Notes: generated by a model from the sequence alone, not told the origin. 8,353 bases of DNA from Halovenus sp. (GCA_003551945.1 PUNZ01000132.1:1-8353); one strand, 5' to 3'; shown: positions 1-6,209, counted from the stretch's first letter. Program-made: numbers and translations.

Positions 1-224
1 CGACCGAGAAACTCGGTCAGGTCGTCGTTTTCAGTCAGTGTCTCTGTTAGTTCATGGAGGGTCTGTTGCTCGGTCCGCTGTGGGATACCAAACTCGCCGT
101 CGAAGCGAACCGACTCGGGAATGTCGAATAGCTCGCGTTCGTCTTCGACGCCGAGTTCGGCCAGCATCGCAGCGGTCTCCTCCGGTGTGTGGGGCGCGTA
201 TGGACTGCCGTGGTCTCCACCCAT
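1..224 (-). CDS. gcvPA: Glycine dehydrogenase (decarboxylating) subunit 1, N-terminal part, cut by window edge
   Basis: This is the N-terminal half-subunit of the P protein of the glycine cleavage system. With subunit 2 (GcvPB) and pyridoxal phosphate it decarboxylates glycine and passes the aminomethyl group to the lipoyl H protein in the cytoplasm. Only the first 74 residues are visible; the rest lies beyond base 1. They carry features I recognise from haloarchaeal and bacterial GcvPA: an opening like GSPYAPHT (residues 6-13), a helix with LAELGVEDERELFDIPESV (21-39), and a TENDDLTEFLG segment (64-74). The ATG at 224 is the only sensible start, because an in-frame TAA lies five codons upstream. 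No strong Shine-Dalgarno or TATA element precedes it. The gene behind it is a cupin, so gcvT and gcvH are not directly upstream as they often are in this group. The family call is from remembered sequence, with no search run. Confidence 0.85.
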   Translation of the reverse strand, partial: MGGDHGSPYAPHTPEETAAMLAELGVEDERELFDIPESVRFDGEFGIPQRTEQQTLHELTETLTENDDLTEFLG

Positions 225-310
225 GGATATGTGCCATTAGGCGTCTTCATACGGAATGCTTTCGGTTTGGAAACGAACCGGATGCGATTCAAGAGGGGCC
301 ACCGAATCGG

Positions 311-697
311 TCACTCAACGAGCGCAATCTCGTCGTCGCCAAGCGGGACTGCACAGATGAATGCACCCTCCTCGTCACCGTCGTTTTGATACCAGTGGAC
401 TGCACCCGCGGGAATGTGCACAGCGTCACCGGCGCTGACGGTTTGCTCTGTCACCTCGCCATCTTCTCCTTCGATACCCACTGTATACTCACCCGCAAGT
501 ACGTACTGTTCGTGTTCAATTTCGTTGGTATGCTTTGGCACGCTCCCACCCGGTGCAATCGTGAATCGCCGCAGTGCAAGATTCGATGCGCCATGGGTTT
601 CGTCAAGTAAGACGCCCTTTTCGAGCCCGTCTGCTGCGTCGACTGATTCGTACGCAATTTCCGATGCCTGTCGAATGAGTGGTGTCTCTGCGGTCAT
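311..697 (-). CDS. Small single-domain cupin protein
   Basis: A 128-residue protein with one cupin beta-barrel. Motif 1 spans about residues 51-69, with H56, then an EHEQYVLAG block containing H62 and E63; the usual second His of HxH is Asn58. Motif 2 is a full match to G(X)5PXG(X)2H(X)3N, with G90, P96, G98, H101 and N105. The expected ligands point to a bound divalent metal, but substrate and reaction cannot be read from sequence. It has no signal peptide or membrane segment and is presumably cytoplasmic. I chose the ATG at 697 because the cupin fold starts soon after it. A TTG at 769 would add 24 residues unlike the cupin family. A SD-like GGAGGTG (786-792) sits too far from that TTG (16 nt) to support it. 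The 98-bp gap upstream includes a weak AT-rich GATAATTT (768-775) that could be a promoter element. Stop is TGA at 311. Confidence 0.85.
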   Translation of the reverse strand: MTAETPLIRQASEIAYESVDAADGLEKGVLLDETHGASNLALRRFTIAPGGSVPKHTNEIEHEQYVLAGEYTVGIEGEDGEVTEQTVSAGDAVHIPAGAVHWYQNDGDEEGAFICAVPLGDDEIALVE

Positions 698-795
698 ACC
701 CACCAATACACCACCGAGTGACTTCAGCACCGGTGGTGTCTGGAAGGCGTGAGCTACGCATCTTCTCAAATTATCGGCTGGCCGACACCTCCTTC

Positions 796-1206
796 TCAGA
801 GCGTTTGTATTTCGCTCACCGCTCTATCAGCACCCGCAGCAGCCGGGTACACGATGTGGTCAATAAACTGCAGGTGGCCTAACTCCTGTTGGCCATCGTG
901 AGTGATCCGAACGATGGTTTTTGCGTCCGGATTCACCGCTGCAGCGTGTTCGGCAACCGCACGGTTGGTCTCGGTGTCGTTGGTTAAGCCAGCAACGACC
1001 GTTGCCTCTTCGATACCTGCCTCGTTGAGGGTTCCTTCGTCCGTTCCGTCCCCGCAGATGACGTTGTTTACTTCATATCCTGCGAGCGAATCGCATTTCT
1101 CGCTATCTTGTTCGACTATCGTCACTCGGTATCGTTCGGCTGTCAATCCCTGCGCGGTGTGTCTCCCGACACGACCGCCGCCAACAATCAGTACCTCACG
1201 TCTCAT
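796..1206 (-). CDS. Stand-alone RCK_N / TrkA-N domain NAD-binding protein
   Basis: A 136-residue Rossmann-fold protein of the RCK_N (TrkA-N) family, the regulatory NAD(H)-binding subunit type of Trk/Ktr potassium transporters and gated K+ channels. It shows the dinucleotide motif G9-x-G11-x-x-G14 at the end of strand 1, an acidic residue E32 at the end of strand 2 (typical of NAD rather than NADP binding), and the conserved GDGTD at 52-56 followed by L60, A63 and G64. The protein ends after about one RCK_N domain. There is no RCK_C (TrkA-C) ligand domain and no membrane segment. A membrane partner such as TrkH or an ion-channel module is not encoded in the window, so the K+ link is family knowledge only. 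The ATG at 1206 places the glycine motif at residue 9, as expected. No SD is seen before it; a possible TATA element lies about 80 nt upstream. Confidence 0.85.
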   Translation of the reverse strand: MRREVLIVGGGRVGRHTAQGLTAERYRVTIVEQDSEKCDSLAGYEVNNVICGDGTDEGTLNEAGIEEATVVAGLTNDTETNRAVAEHAAAVNPDAKTIVRITHDGQQELGHLQFIDHIVYPAAAGADRAVSEIQTL

Positions 1207-1287
1207 GGTTTTCGCCCAGTTAATCGCCGCGTCCGTTTTTGTTTCCTGTTACCACGGTCCATACTACTTACTGCGGTTCGGTCTGTG

Positions 1288-1293
1288 ATATAC
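1288..1293 (-). promoter_or_regulatory. Possible TATA box upstream of the RCK_N gene
   Basis: On the minus strand the 116-bp gap between map and the RCK_N gene contains GAGTATATCAC, with the TATA core at 1288-1293. A start site about 25 nt downstream would leave a leader of roughly 58 nt before the ATG at 1206. It is the best AT-rich element in the gap, but a lone short motif is weak evidence. Confidence 0.25.
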
Positions 1294-1307
1294 TCCGTTG
1301 CTACGGC

Positions 1308-1312
1308 AAAAA
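1308..1312 (-). terminator. Possible oligo-T terminator after map
   Basis: Ten bases beyond the map stop codon, the transcribed strand reads GTAGTTTTTGCCG, with a run of five T. Archaeal transcription often ends at oligo-T tracts without a hairpin. The run is short, so this is only a candidate. Confidence 0.25.
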
Positions 1313-1322
1313 CTACGAATTA

Positions 1323-2213
1323 CTATCTCGTTGTCACTTCGCACCCGTCTTCGGTGACGATAACGGTGTGCTCTTTCTGACTGACGTAGTAGCCAGGTTG
1401 CTCTTTCAATACGGGATAGCCGTGGATGATGTTCTGTTGTTTGAGGCGACGGAGCGCAAGTTTTGGACGGGAGGCGTCAAGCCACCGGGTTGCAAACGGC
1501 AGCGTGCGGAACTCATCGGTTATCTGTTTGAGAACCTCGCGGGCCTGTCGGTCACGGATTGATTTTTCCTGGTCAAGCGCAAAAATCTCCTCGTCGCTTC
1601 CCTCTTTCACTTTCCCGCCGCCATCGGTTGCGAACGGCTCGATAGCGACCACGTCGCCGACCTCCAGGGTGGTACCCTGTGGCACTTTTCGGTTTGGAAT
1701 GTTCGGCGTTGTGTGCTGTTCCCAGTGACCGAGTCCGTGACCGGTGAGGTTCACGACCGGGTTGTAGCCGTAGCCGTTGATTGTCCGGCCAATGATATCA
1801 CCGAGCAGTGCGGTGTCGACGCCTGCTTCGATGGTATCGATGGCGGCCTCGAGCGCCTCTGCGGAGGCTTCGACCAACTCGTCGTTGCCCGATAGGTCGA
1901 CGGTGATCGCCGAATCTGCGAGCCAGCCGTCGACAGCTACGCCGATATCGATGTTTATCATCTCCTCGCCAAACGTCGAGTCGTCGTCGATGCAGGGGGT
2001 GGCGTGTGCGGCCTCTTCATCGATGGAAATGTTCATCGGGAAAGCAGGCTGCCCGCCAAGTTCGCGGATGCGGTCTTCGACATGCTCGACCAGTTCGAGA
2101 TGGCTGGCCCCAACTTCGATGCGGTCGACTGCCTCCTCTCGGACGGTGGCAAGAATCTCGCCGGCCTCACGGTGTTTCTGATACTGCTCGGAATCAAGGT
2201 CCACGTCGCTCAT
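1323..2213 (-). CDS. map: Methionine aminopeptidase, type II (archaeal)
   Basis: A cytoplasmic 296-residue metalloprotease that removes the initiator methionine from new proteins when the second residue is small. The pita-bread fold is complete. The five metal ligands can be placed: D89 (INIDIG), D100 (ADSAITVD), H159 (LTGHGLGH), E192 (AIEPFAT) and E281 (QKEHTVIV). The substrate-site His of AAHATP is H70. The region between E192 and E281 (about residues 200-270) holds the helical insertion that defines type II enzymes, and the length fits archaeal homologues. The ATG at 2213 is chosen because the enzyme fold starts right after it and AAGGAG (2218-2223) sits 4 nt upstream. The frame stays open up to 2636, but that stretch is antisense to the IscA-type gene and shows no homology. 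The gene is divergent from the IscA-type gene and is followed by a 116-bp gap. Confidence 0.95.
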   Translation of the reverse strand: MSDVDLDSEQYQKHREAGEILATVREEAVDRIEVGASHLELVEHVEDRIRELGGQPAFPMNISIDEEAAHATPCIDDDSTFGEEMINIDIGVAVDGWLADSAITVDLSGNDELVEASAEALEAAIDTIEAGVDTALLGDIIGRTINGYGYNPVVNLTGHGLGHWEQHTTPNIPNRKVPQGTTLEVGDVVAIEPFATDGGGKVKEGSDEEIFALDQEKSIRDRQAREVLKQITDEFRTLPFATRWLDASRPKLALRRLKQQNIIHGYPVLKEQPGYYVSQKEHTVIVTEDGCEVTTR

Positions 2214-2217
2214 ACCA

Positions 2218-2223
2218 CTCCTT
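2218..2223 (-). promoter_or_regulatory. Shine-Dalgarno site of map
   Basis: AAGGAG on the minus strand lies 4 nt before the map ATG at 2213. It complements the 3' end of 16S rRNA and decides the start against the much longer open frame upstream. Confidence 0.5.
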
Positions 2224-2301
2224 GGACACTTGCCGTCAAAGGCGTACCGTTCCCGAGCGCGGGACGTAGTTTGTTCCCCGGCGTTGCCGGCCCCGTCAGG
2301 G

Positions 2302-2309
2302 TTAACATA
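2302..2309 (+). promoter_or_regulatory. Possible TATA box of the IscA-type gene
   Basis: TTAACATA lies with its centre about 26 bp before the ATG at 2331. This is the TATA-to-start-site distance expected if transcription begins at or next to the start codon, giving a leaderless mRNA as is common in haloarchaea. No Shine-Dalgarno motif precedes the ATG, which fits that reading. The element stands in otherwise GC-rich sequence. Confidence 0.4.
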
Positions 2310-2330
2310 CTGGCCGTCGTATGACGGGAT

Positions 2331-2693
2331 ATGAGTACGACCGAGGACACTCCGCAGCAAGCGACCGTCTCGGTGACCGAAGAGGCAGCCGAGGAAGCGC
2401 TCGCACTTATCGAAGGTGAGGGCCTCGACAGCGACGTTGCTGGTCTTCGCCTGTATGTCCAGCAGGGTGGTTGTGCTGGGCTTTCCTACGGCATGCGCTT
2501 CGACGATGCACCGGAAGAAGACGATACGATTACGAACCATCACGGCCTGCGAATCTTTGTCGACCCCGCAAGCATGAATTACATCGATGGGTCGGTACTC
2601 GATTACGAGGGTGGCCTGCAAGGGGCTGGCTTTCACGTCGAGAACCCGAACGTCGTCAGTGAATGTGGTTGTGGAGAAAGCTTCCGAACTTAG
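2331..2693 (+). CDS. IscA/ErpA/HesB-type iron-sulfur cluster carrier
   Basis: A 120-residue A-type carrier that accepts [2Fe-2S] or [4Fe-4S] clusters and passes them to apo-enzymes. The three conserved cluster-ligand cysteines are present: C48 in QQGGCAGLSYGM, and C112 and C114 in the C-terminal ECGCGESF. The core starts at ATVSVTEEAA (residue 11), followed by the usual GLRLYV strand and the FVDPASMNYIDGSVLDY segment (76-92). Length matches the family. It could be named ErpA, IscA or SufA; the sequence alone does not separate these, so I give no symbol. The ATG at 2331 is preceded by a TATA-like element at leaderless distance. It is divergent from map and convergent with glpB, with only 22 bp between the two stop codons. 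That gap is pyrimidine-rich on the plus strand and may help end transcription. Confidence 0.93.
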   Translation: MSTTEDTPQQATVSVTEEAAEEALALIEGEGLDSDVAGLRLYVQQGGCAGLSYGMRFDDAPEEDDTITNHHGLRIFVDPASMNYIDGSVLDYEGGLQGAGFHVENPNVVSECGCGESFRT

Positions 2694-2715
2694 TCTCTCT
2701 CTACCATTTCTTGCG

Positions 2716-4056
2716 TTACTCCGCTAGCCGCTTCCCCACAGCGTAGCCGGTGGTCAACGCGATACCGTCACGTGAGCCACGGCGCGTCGGTTCGATACCG
2801 GCGAGACACTCCCCGACAGCCCAGAGGTTCTCATAGTGAACCGTTCCATCTGCAGCCAGTGGCTGGAACTGCTCGCTTGTCTCGACACCTACGCGCTCGA
2901 ACGGCTGGCTGTCGAACAATCGCTCGCCCGTTATCGAGAGGCGAGCATGCTGGCTGTTTCCATCCGCTTTGTGTGTGCCCAACCCACCAACGTGGCAGTC
3001 GAAGACTGGCTCTCGTAACACAGCGTGGCCCTGTCTTCCTCGTCTGACTTGGATTCCCCCGGTTGCAACGCCACCCGTTGCCAGTACAAATGCGTCTGCG
3101 TCGTATACTTGCTCGGCCGTCCCGTCTGTTACCGTCACCCCGGTGAGTTGCCCGCCCTCTGCGGTGTATCCTGTCACAGTACAGTCTTGCTCGACTGTCA
3201 CTCCTGCACTCGCCAGTGCCTCGAACAACTGTGCGTGCAGCCGCTGTCCAAGGACGCTTGGCCGGCCAAGAGGGATTTCAAACGGGCGCGCGTAGCATTC
3301 TTCCTGTATCTCCTCATGCACTGCTGGTGCGCTGTCGAGCCCAAGTACGGCAGGCAAGCCTATCCGTGAGTGCGTCTCAATCTCTTCTTCGATGCGCTCA
3401 GCGAGTACCCGGCGAAGGGTTTCGTTGTCGTCGAAGGCGTCGGCGACCGCCGTCGGCGTCGGCCCTTCTGCTAACACGACTGGGAGTTCGATAGTGATGG
3501 TGTCCACATCGTAGGCGGCTCGTTCAGAAAGTCGAGCGGCGGCCAGTGCAGCATCGAACTGTGGGAGGTCATCGAATCCGACGAGCAACGTCGGTTCTTC
3601 TCGACTGACGAGCCCAGACTGAACGGTTTCGGGATAACGAAGTGCCGGTGAGAGTCTCCCGTTCCCAACGAGTGCGAGCCCGTTTTTGTCGGGCGTTCCG
3701 CGACAGTAGCCGGACACCGTTTTGTCAAACAACGCGAGCGCCTGCTGCACGCCATCCTCGCCGACAACCCGGTAGGGGTGCGTTTCTGGGAGTGACTCGA
3801 ACACAGAATATGGGTCCTCTATTGGGTCAGTTGGGAGCGTCTGCGCTGGTGTGTCTTTAGTTCCCGCTCCCTGCTCATCATAGCCAAGGACGTCGATAAG
3901 ACCTGAGTGGGCGGTGAATCGGTCTTCATACAGGGAGAGGACGCGAACGGAGAGGGTCGGATTGTGCTCTGCAACCGCCAGCGCCGTAAGACAGCCGCCG
4001 AGTCCAGCACCCACAACAATAACATCTGCTGGTGACTCAGTTGTGTGTTCAGTCAT
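2716..4056 (-). CDS. glpB: GlpB-like subunit of glycerol-3-phosphate dehydrogenase
   Basis: A 446-residue flavoprotein-type subunit that in the family works with GlpA and GlpC to move electrons from glycerol-3-phosphate to the membrane quinone pool. The N-terminal dinucleotide motif is VVGAGLGG (residues 14-21). Other family signatures are SGLIDVLGY (51-59), RIGLPAVLG (231-239), the FVLATGGVATGGI strand (323-335), LREPVFDCHV (347-356), and a C-terminal flavin-contact segment NLWAVGECLAG (410-420) with GIALTTGYAVGKRL after it. Length is normal to slightly long. Its ATG overlaps the glpA stop as ATGA, so the two are translationally coupled. The stretch 357-380 between the CHV motif and the next conserved block is divergent. 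No glpC follows: after the TAA at 2716 comes the convergent IscA-type gene. The GlpB family call is firm, but because its GlpA partner is strongly diverged the true substrate is less certain. Confidence 0.87.
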   Translation of the reverse strand: MTEHTTESPADVIVVGAGLGGCLTALAVAEHNPTLSVRVLSLYEDRFTAHSGLIDVLGYDEQGAGTKDTPAQTLPTDPIEDPYSVFESLPETHPYRVVGEDGVQQALALFDKTVSGYCRGTPDKNGLALVGNGRLSPALRYPETVQSGLVSREEPTLLVGFDDLPQFDAALAAARLSERAAYDVDTITIELPVVLAEGPTPTAVADAFDDNETLRRVLAERIEEEIETHSRIGLPAVLGLDSAPAVHEEIQEECYARPFEIPLGRPSVLGQRLHAQLFEALASAGVTVEQDCTVTGYTAEGGQLTGVTVTDGTAEQVYDADAFVLATGGVATGGIQVRRGRQGHAVLREPVFDCHVGGLGTHKADGNSQHARLSITGERLFDSQPFERVGVETSEQFQPLAADGTVHYENLWAVGECLAGIEPTRRGSRDGIALTTGYAVGKRLAE

Positions 4057-6152
4057 TGTCTCTCACCACGGAAATCGAATTCCAGTTCCTTCGAAGGGAC
4101 TTCATTGTCTGTCAGCCAGTGGCCGGTTTGTCGAACGCTGTAGGGTACTCGCTCGTCGTGGCTTGGGTCGATACCGGTATCAAAGTCCGCAACGCGATCG
4201 GCATCGAACCCGCCGAGGGTGTCATCATCTTCATCGGGTTCGGAATACGGTTGGCGGCGGTTGAGCCACCCCGCTTGGACGTGGTGGGTTTGTGCTATCG
4301 CGGCAAGTCGGCGCTCCCATGCCACCGGGCGGGTTCCCGGCCAGTACTGTTCAAGAACGTCGACAAGGAGCCCATCAATGACCGGCGGGTCGTTACTGGG
4401 ATAGCGCTCGCCCGTAAGGGCATCAAGACAGCCATCTACTGTCCAGAACGTGTGTTCACAACCGGTCCGAACACAGACATCCAGCAGGTCGAGTTGGTCG
4501 TTCTCAGTGACGGTATCGTGTGCTTCCGCGCGGGTGAGACCAGCTTCGGGGCACAGAATCGGATTCGGTCCCGTTTGCGAGAGGACCTGTTGCGTTCTGC
4601 TCCCGAGCCGACGGGAACTCGCTTCGACAACCGGTTCGGGCAGATTTGGTTTTGACGTGTCCGCGGCCTCTTTCGGGTCACAACCGGGGAGCGGAAGCTC
4701 GGCAGTCTGACACTCCCGGGAGATACCAAACTCCGCACAGACGGCATCAGCAACTCGTTCCGCCAGCAACCGGTGTGTTGTGAGGCTGCCGCCAAGCACG
4801 GTCATCAGTCCCCAGCACCCGTGTTGTTTTCCGTGGTCGATGCGGACGAAATCATGGTCGTTCCGTGGCCGAGTGTGTCCAGAGACAGTATACCGACGGC
4901 CACGAACGGAGCGCACTGGCGTTATCTCCGCCAGGCCAGGAACGAACGATTCGAACGCCATGAGGACTGAATCCACCGATTCGGGTGACACCAGATCCCA
5001 GCCGCCGTGGCTGTTCTTCCGTTCGTTTCGGTGGCCGTTCGCTGGCGCTTCTGGTTCCGCCTCGCCAGCTAATTCATGCTTGATTAGACAGCCTTGCGTG
5101 TGTGGAACAAGCTGTGCAGCATCGGCCGCTGCTATCGGAGAAACAGACTGGGCAGTGGGCGACTCCTGCAGCACAACTCGCGTCTCGTCGACGGTCTCCA
5201 ATGGTACTGAGAGGTCGGCTAACGCCGCAACATCTCCTGCCCACGCACCTGCGGCGTTGACGAGATAATCGACAGCAAGTTCCTCAGTCGCTCGCACTGG
5301 CTGTTCGGTTGTCTCCTCTGCACTGCTTCCCCCGGACCCTGGAAGCGTCTTTCCTTTGTGTGAAATAAGGTGTTCCTGTCCACCATCGGTTACTGGCTCT
5401 TCATTTCCTTCGTGGGTATCCTCCTCGTCGTCTGGTTCATCCTTGTCATCGTCGCCCCCATCCTCTTTTGATTCATCTTTCTCATCGGTATCTTCTCCCT
5501 CTTTGTCATCGCTGCGCTCTTCGTCTTTTGAGGGCTCCTCGTCCTCCGCAGCAGATACCGACCGTCCCGGTCTCCCGGTGATTGTCGAGTCAGCAGTTAG
5601 CTCAACGTAATCAAGTGCGCCGTCGCGGAGATGAATCGCTGTTAGCTCTGTCTGCGTTCGTATCGTCGCACCGTGGTGCTGTGCAGAGCGAGCCGTTGCG
5701 ACGGTTAGCAGCTGTGGGTCGACGGTCCAATCCGGAACCGCAAGCGCCCGTTTAATATCGTCACTGAGCGCGGGTTCGCTCTCCGATAATTCGTCAGCAG
5801 AGAGTTCCGTCGCTTGGATTCCGAGTTGGTCACAGGCCGCTTTGAGTTCAGCGAGGCGTTCAGGGTCGTCATCTCCCTGCTCGACGAGCAATCCAGTCGT
5901 CTCAGCGACGTACTGACTCGCAATTTCGCTGACTCGCTTGGATTCAACCGCACACCGTTTGGCAGTCTGTGGGTCGCGCTGTGCAAAGCGCGCACCACTT
6001 TCGAGCAATCCCCCATCGCGACCGGTCACGCCACTTGTGAGTGTTCCGCGTTCGACGAGTGTCACCTCAAGGCCACGAAGAGCAAGGTCTCTGGCAATTG
6101 CCGTCCCGACGATACCGCCGCCAGCAACCACCACATGTGGTGTATACCCCAT
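4053..6152 (-). CDS. glpA: Diverged GlpA-like FAD subunit of glycerol-3-phosphate dehydrogenase, with acidic insert and degenerate [2Fe-2S] domain
   Basis: The family oxidises sn-glycerol-3-phosphate to dihydroxyacetone phosphate with FAD. The DAO-type FAD domain opens with VVVAGGGIVGTAIARD (residues 7-22), the GLEVTLVERG strand (27-36) and a GRDGGLLESGAR loop (44-55); VNAAGAWAG (298-306) and VLGGSLTTHRLLAERVADAVC (452-472) follow. The Bfd-like domain covers about 530-630. Coupling to glpB by ATGA supports the family call. Several things are odd. At 699 residues it exceeds the usual 540-590. Residues 203-252 are about 60% Asp/Glu. The loop reads GLLESGAR where E. coli has GLLHSGAR, and GGS replaces GGK at 454-456. 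Two of the four cluster cysteines are missing: CEC has become C534-P-E536, and the third Cys aligns with W570, while C575 remains. An acidic tail follows residue 640. The frame is intact throughout, so it is not an obvious pseudogene. It may be a paralogue with altered chemistry. Confidence 0.85.
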   Translation of the reverse strand: MGYTPHVVVAGGGIVGTAIARDLALRGLEVTLVERGTLTSGVTGRDGGLLESGARFAQRDPQTAKRCAVESKRVSEIASQYVAETTGLLVEQGDDDPERLAELKAACDQLGIQATELSADELSESEPALSDDIKRALAVPDWTVDPQLLTVATARSAQHHGATIRTQTELTAIHLRDGALDYVELTADSTITGRPGRSVSAAEDEEPSKDEERSDDKEGEDTDEKDESKEDGGDDDKDEPDDEEDTHEGNEEPVTDGGQEHLISHKGKTLPGSGGSSAEETTEQPVRATEELAVDYLVNAAGAWAGDVAALADLSVPLETVDETRVVLQESPTAQSVSPIAAADAAQLVPHTQGCLIKHELAGEAEPEAPANGHRNERKNSHGGWDLVSPESVDSVLMAFESFVPGLAEITPVRSVRGRRYTVSGHTRPRNDHDFVRIDHGKQHGCWGLMTVLGGSLTTHRLLAERVADAVCAEFGISRECQTAELPLPGCDPKEAADTSKPNLPEPVVEASSRRLGSRTQQVLSQTGPNPILCPEAGLTRAEAHDTVTENDQLDLLDVCVRTGCEHTFWTVDGCLDALTGERYPSNDPPVIDGLLVDVLEQYWPGTRPVAWERRLAAIAQTHHVQAGWLNRRQPYSEPDEDDDTLGGFDADRVADFDTGIDPSHDERVPYSVRQTGHWLTDNEVPSKELEFDFRGERQ
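5397..5546 (-). other. Low-complexity acidic insert within glpA
   Basis: This stretch encodes GlpA residues 203-252, in which 31 of 50 residues are Asp or Glu and most others are Lys, Gly or Ser. On the plus strand it shows as a long pyrimidine-rich tract of TCC, TCG and TCA triplets. It lies between two parts of the FAD domain, before the VNAAGAWAG strand, where homologues have a short loop. Such runs can expand by replication slippage and are expected to be disordered and soluble in high salt. Confidence 0.8.
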
Positions 6153-6153
6153 T

Positions 6154-6209
6154 GCGTTATTGTATAATGATGCCGGACAGCACTTATCTGTCTTGTTCTG
6201 TCGAACGCC
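6154..6209 (-). promoter_or_regulatory. pyk-glpA gap with paired GACAGA repeats and a possible promoter
   Basis: The gap holds, in minus-strand order, a small inverted repeat GTTC-GACA-GAAC (6195-6206), two direct copies of GACAGA exactly 10 bp apart (6197-6202 and 6187-6192), and a perfect 5-bp inverted repeat GACAG/CTGTC with a 7-base loop (6176-6192). The AT-rich AGATAAG around 6183-6189 lies at TATA distance from a start just upstream of the glpA ATG. A second AT-rich run, ATTATACAAT (6160-6168 region), is too close to the ATG for that role. This could be an operator and promoter for glpAB, or a pyk terminator. The sequence does not decide between them. Confidence 0.3.

Noticed and set aside
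38..610. Long plus-strand open frame of 190 codons across the left end
   Set aside because: It is antisense to gcvPA and the cupin, and its product is Arg- and Cys-rich without any family signature, as expected for a shadow frame.
698..769. TTG start at 769 for the cupin gene
   Set aside because: It would add 24 non-acidic residues without homology. The SD-like GGAGGTG upstream is 16 nt from the TTG, too far, and the ATG at 697 fits the domain boundary.
2214..2636. In-frame extension of methionine aminopeptidase by 141 residues at its N-terminus
   Set aside because: The stretch is antisense to the well-supported IscA-type gene, contains no recognisable domain, and the internal ATG at 2213 has an AAGGAG site and matches the family start.
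2694..2715. Bidirectional terminator between the convergent IscA-type gene and glpB
   Set aside because: The 22-bp gap is pyrimidine-rich on the plus strand, but there is no hairpin and no T run longer than three, so I do not call a terminator.
4032..4655. Plus-strand open frame of 207 codons opposite glpA
   Set aside because: Antisense to the conserved C-terminal half of GlpA, with no promoter or ribosome site and no recognisable domain.
5356..5610. Ser-rich plus-strand frame, and an apparent triplet repeat that could suggest a repeat array
   Set aside because: The frame is the reverse complement of the acidic Glu/Asp codon tract of glpA. The repetition is imperfect and explained by that coding bias. 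It is not a CRISPR or satellite array, since there are no regular spacers.
4053..6152. glpA as a pseudogene
   Set aside because: Despite lost motif residues the 699-codon frame is uninterrupted, keeps haloarchaeal acidic composition and codon use, and is still coupled to an intact glpB. This argues for a maintained, diverged gene.
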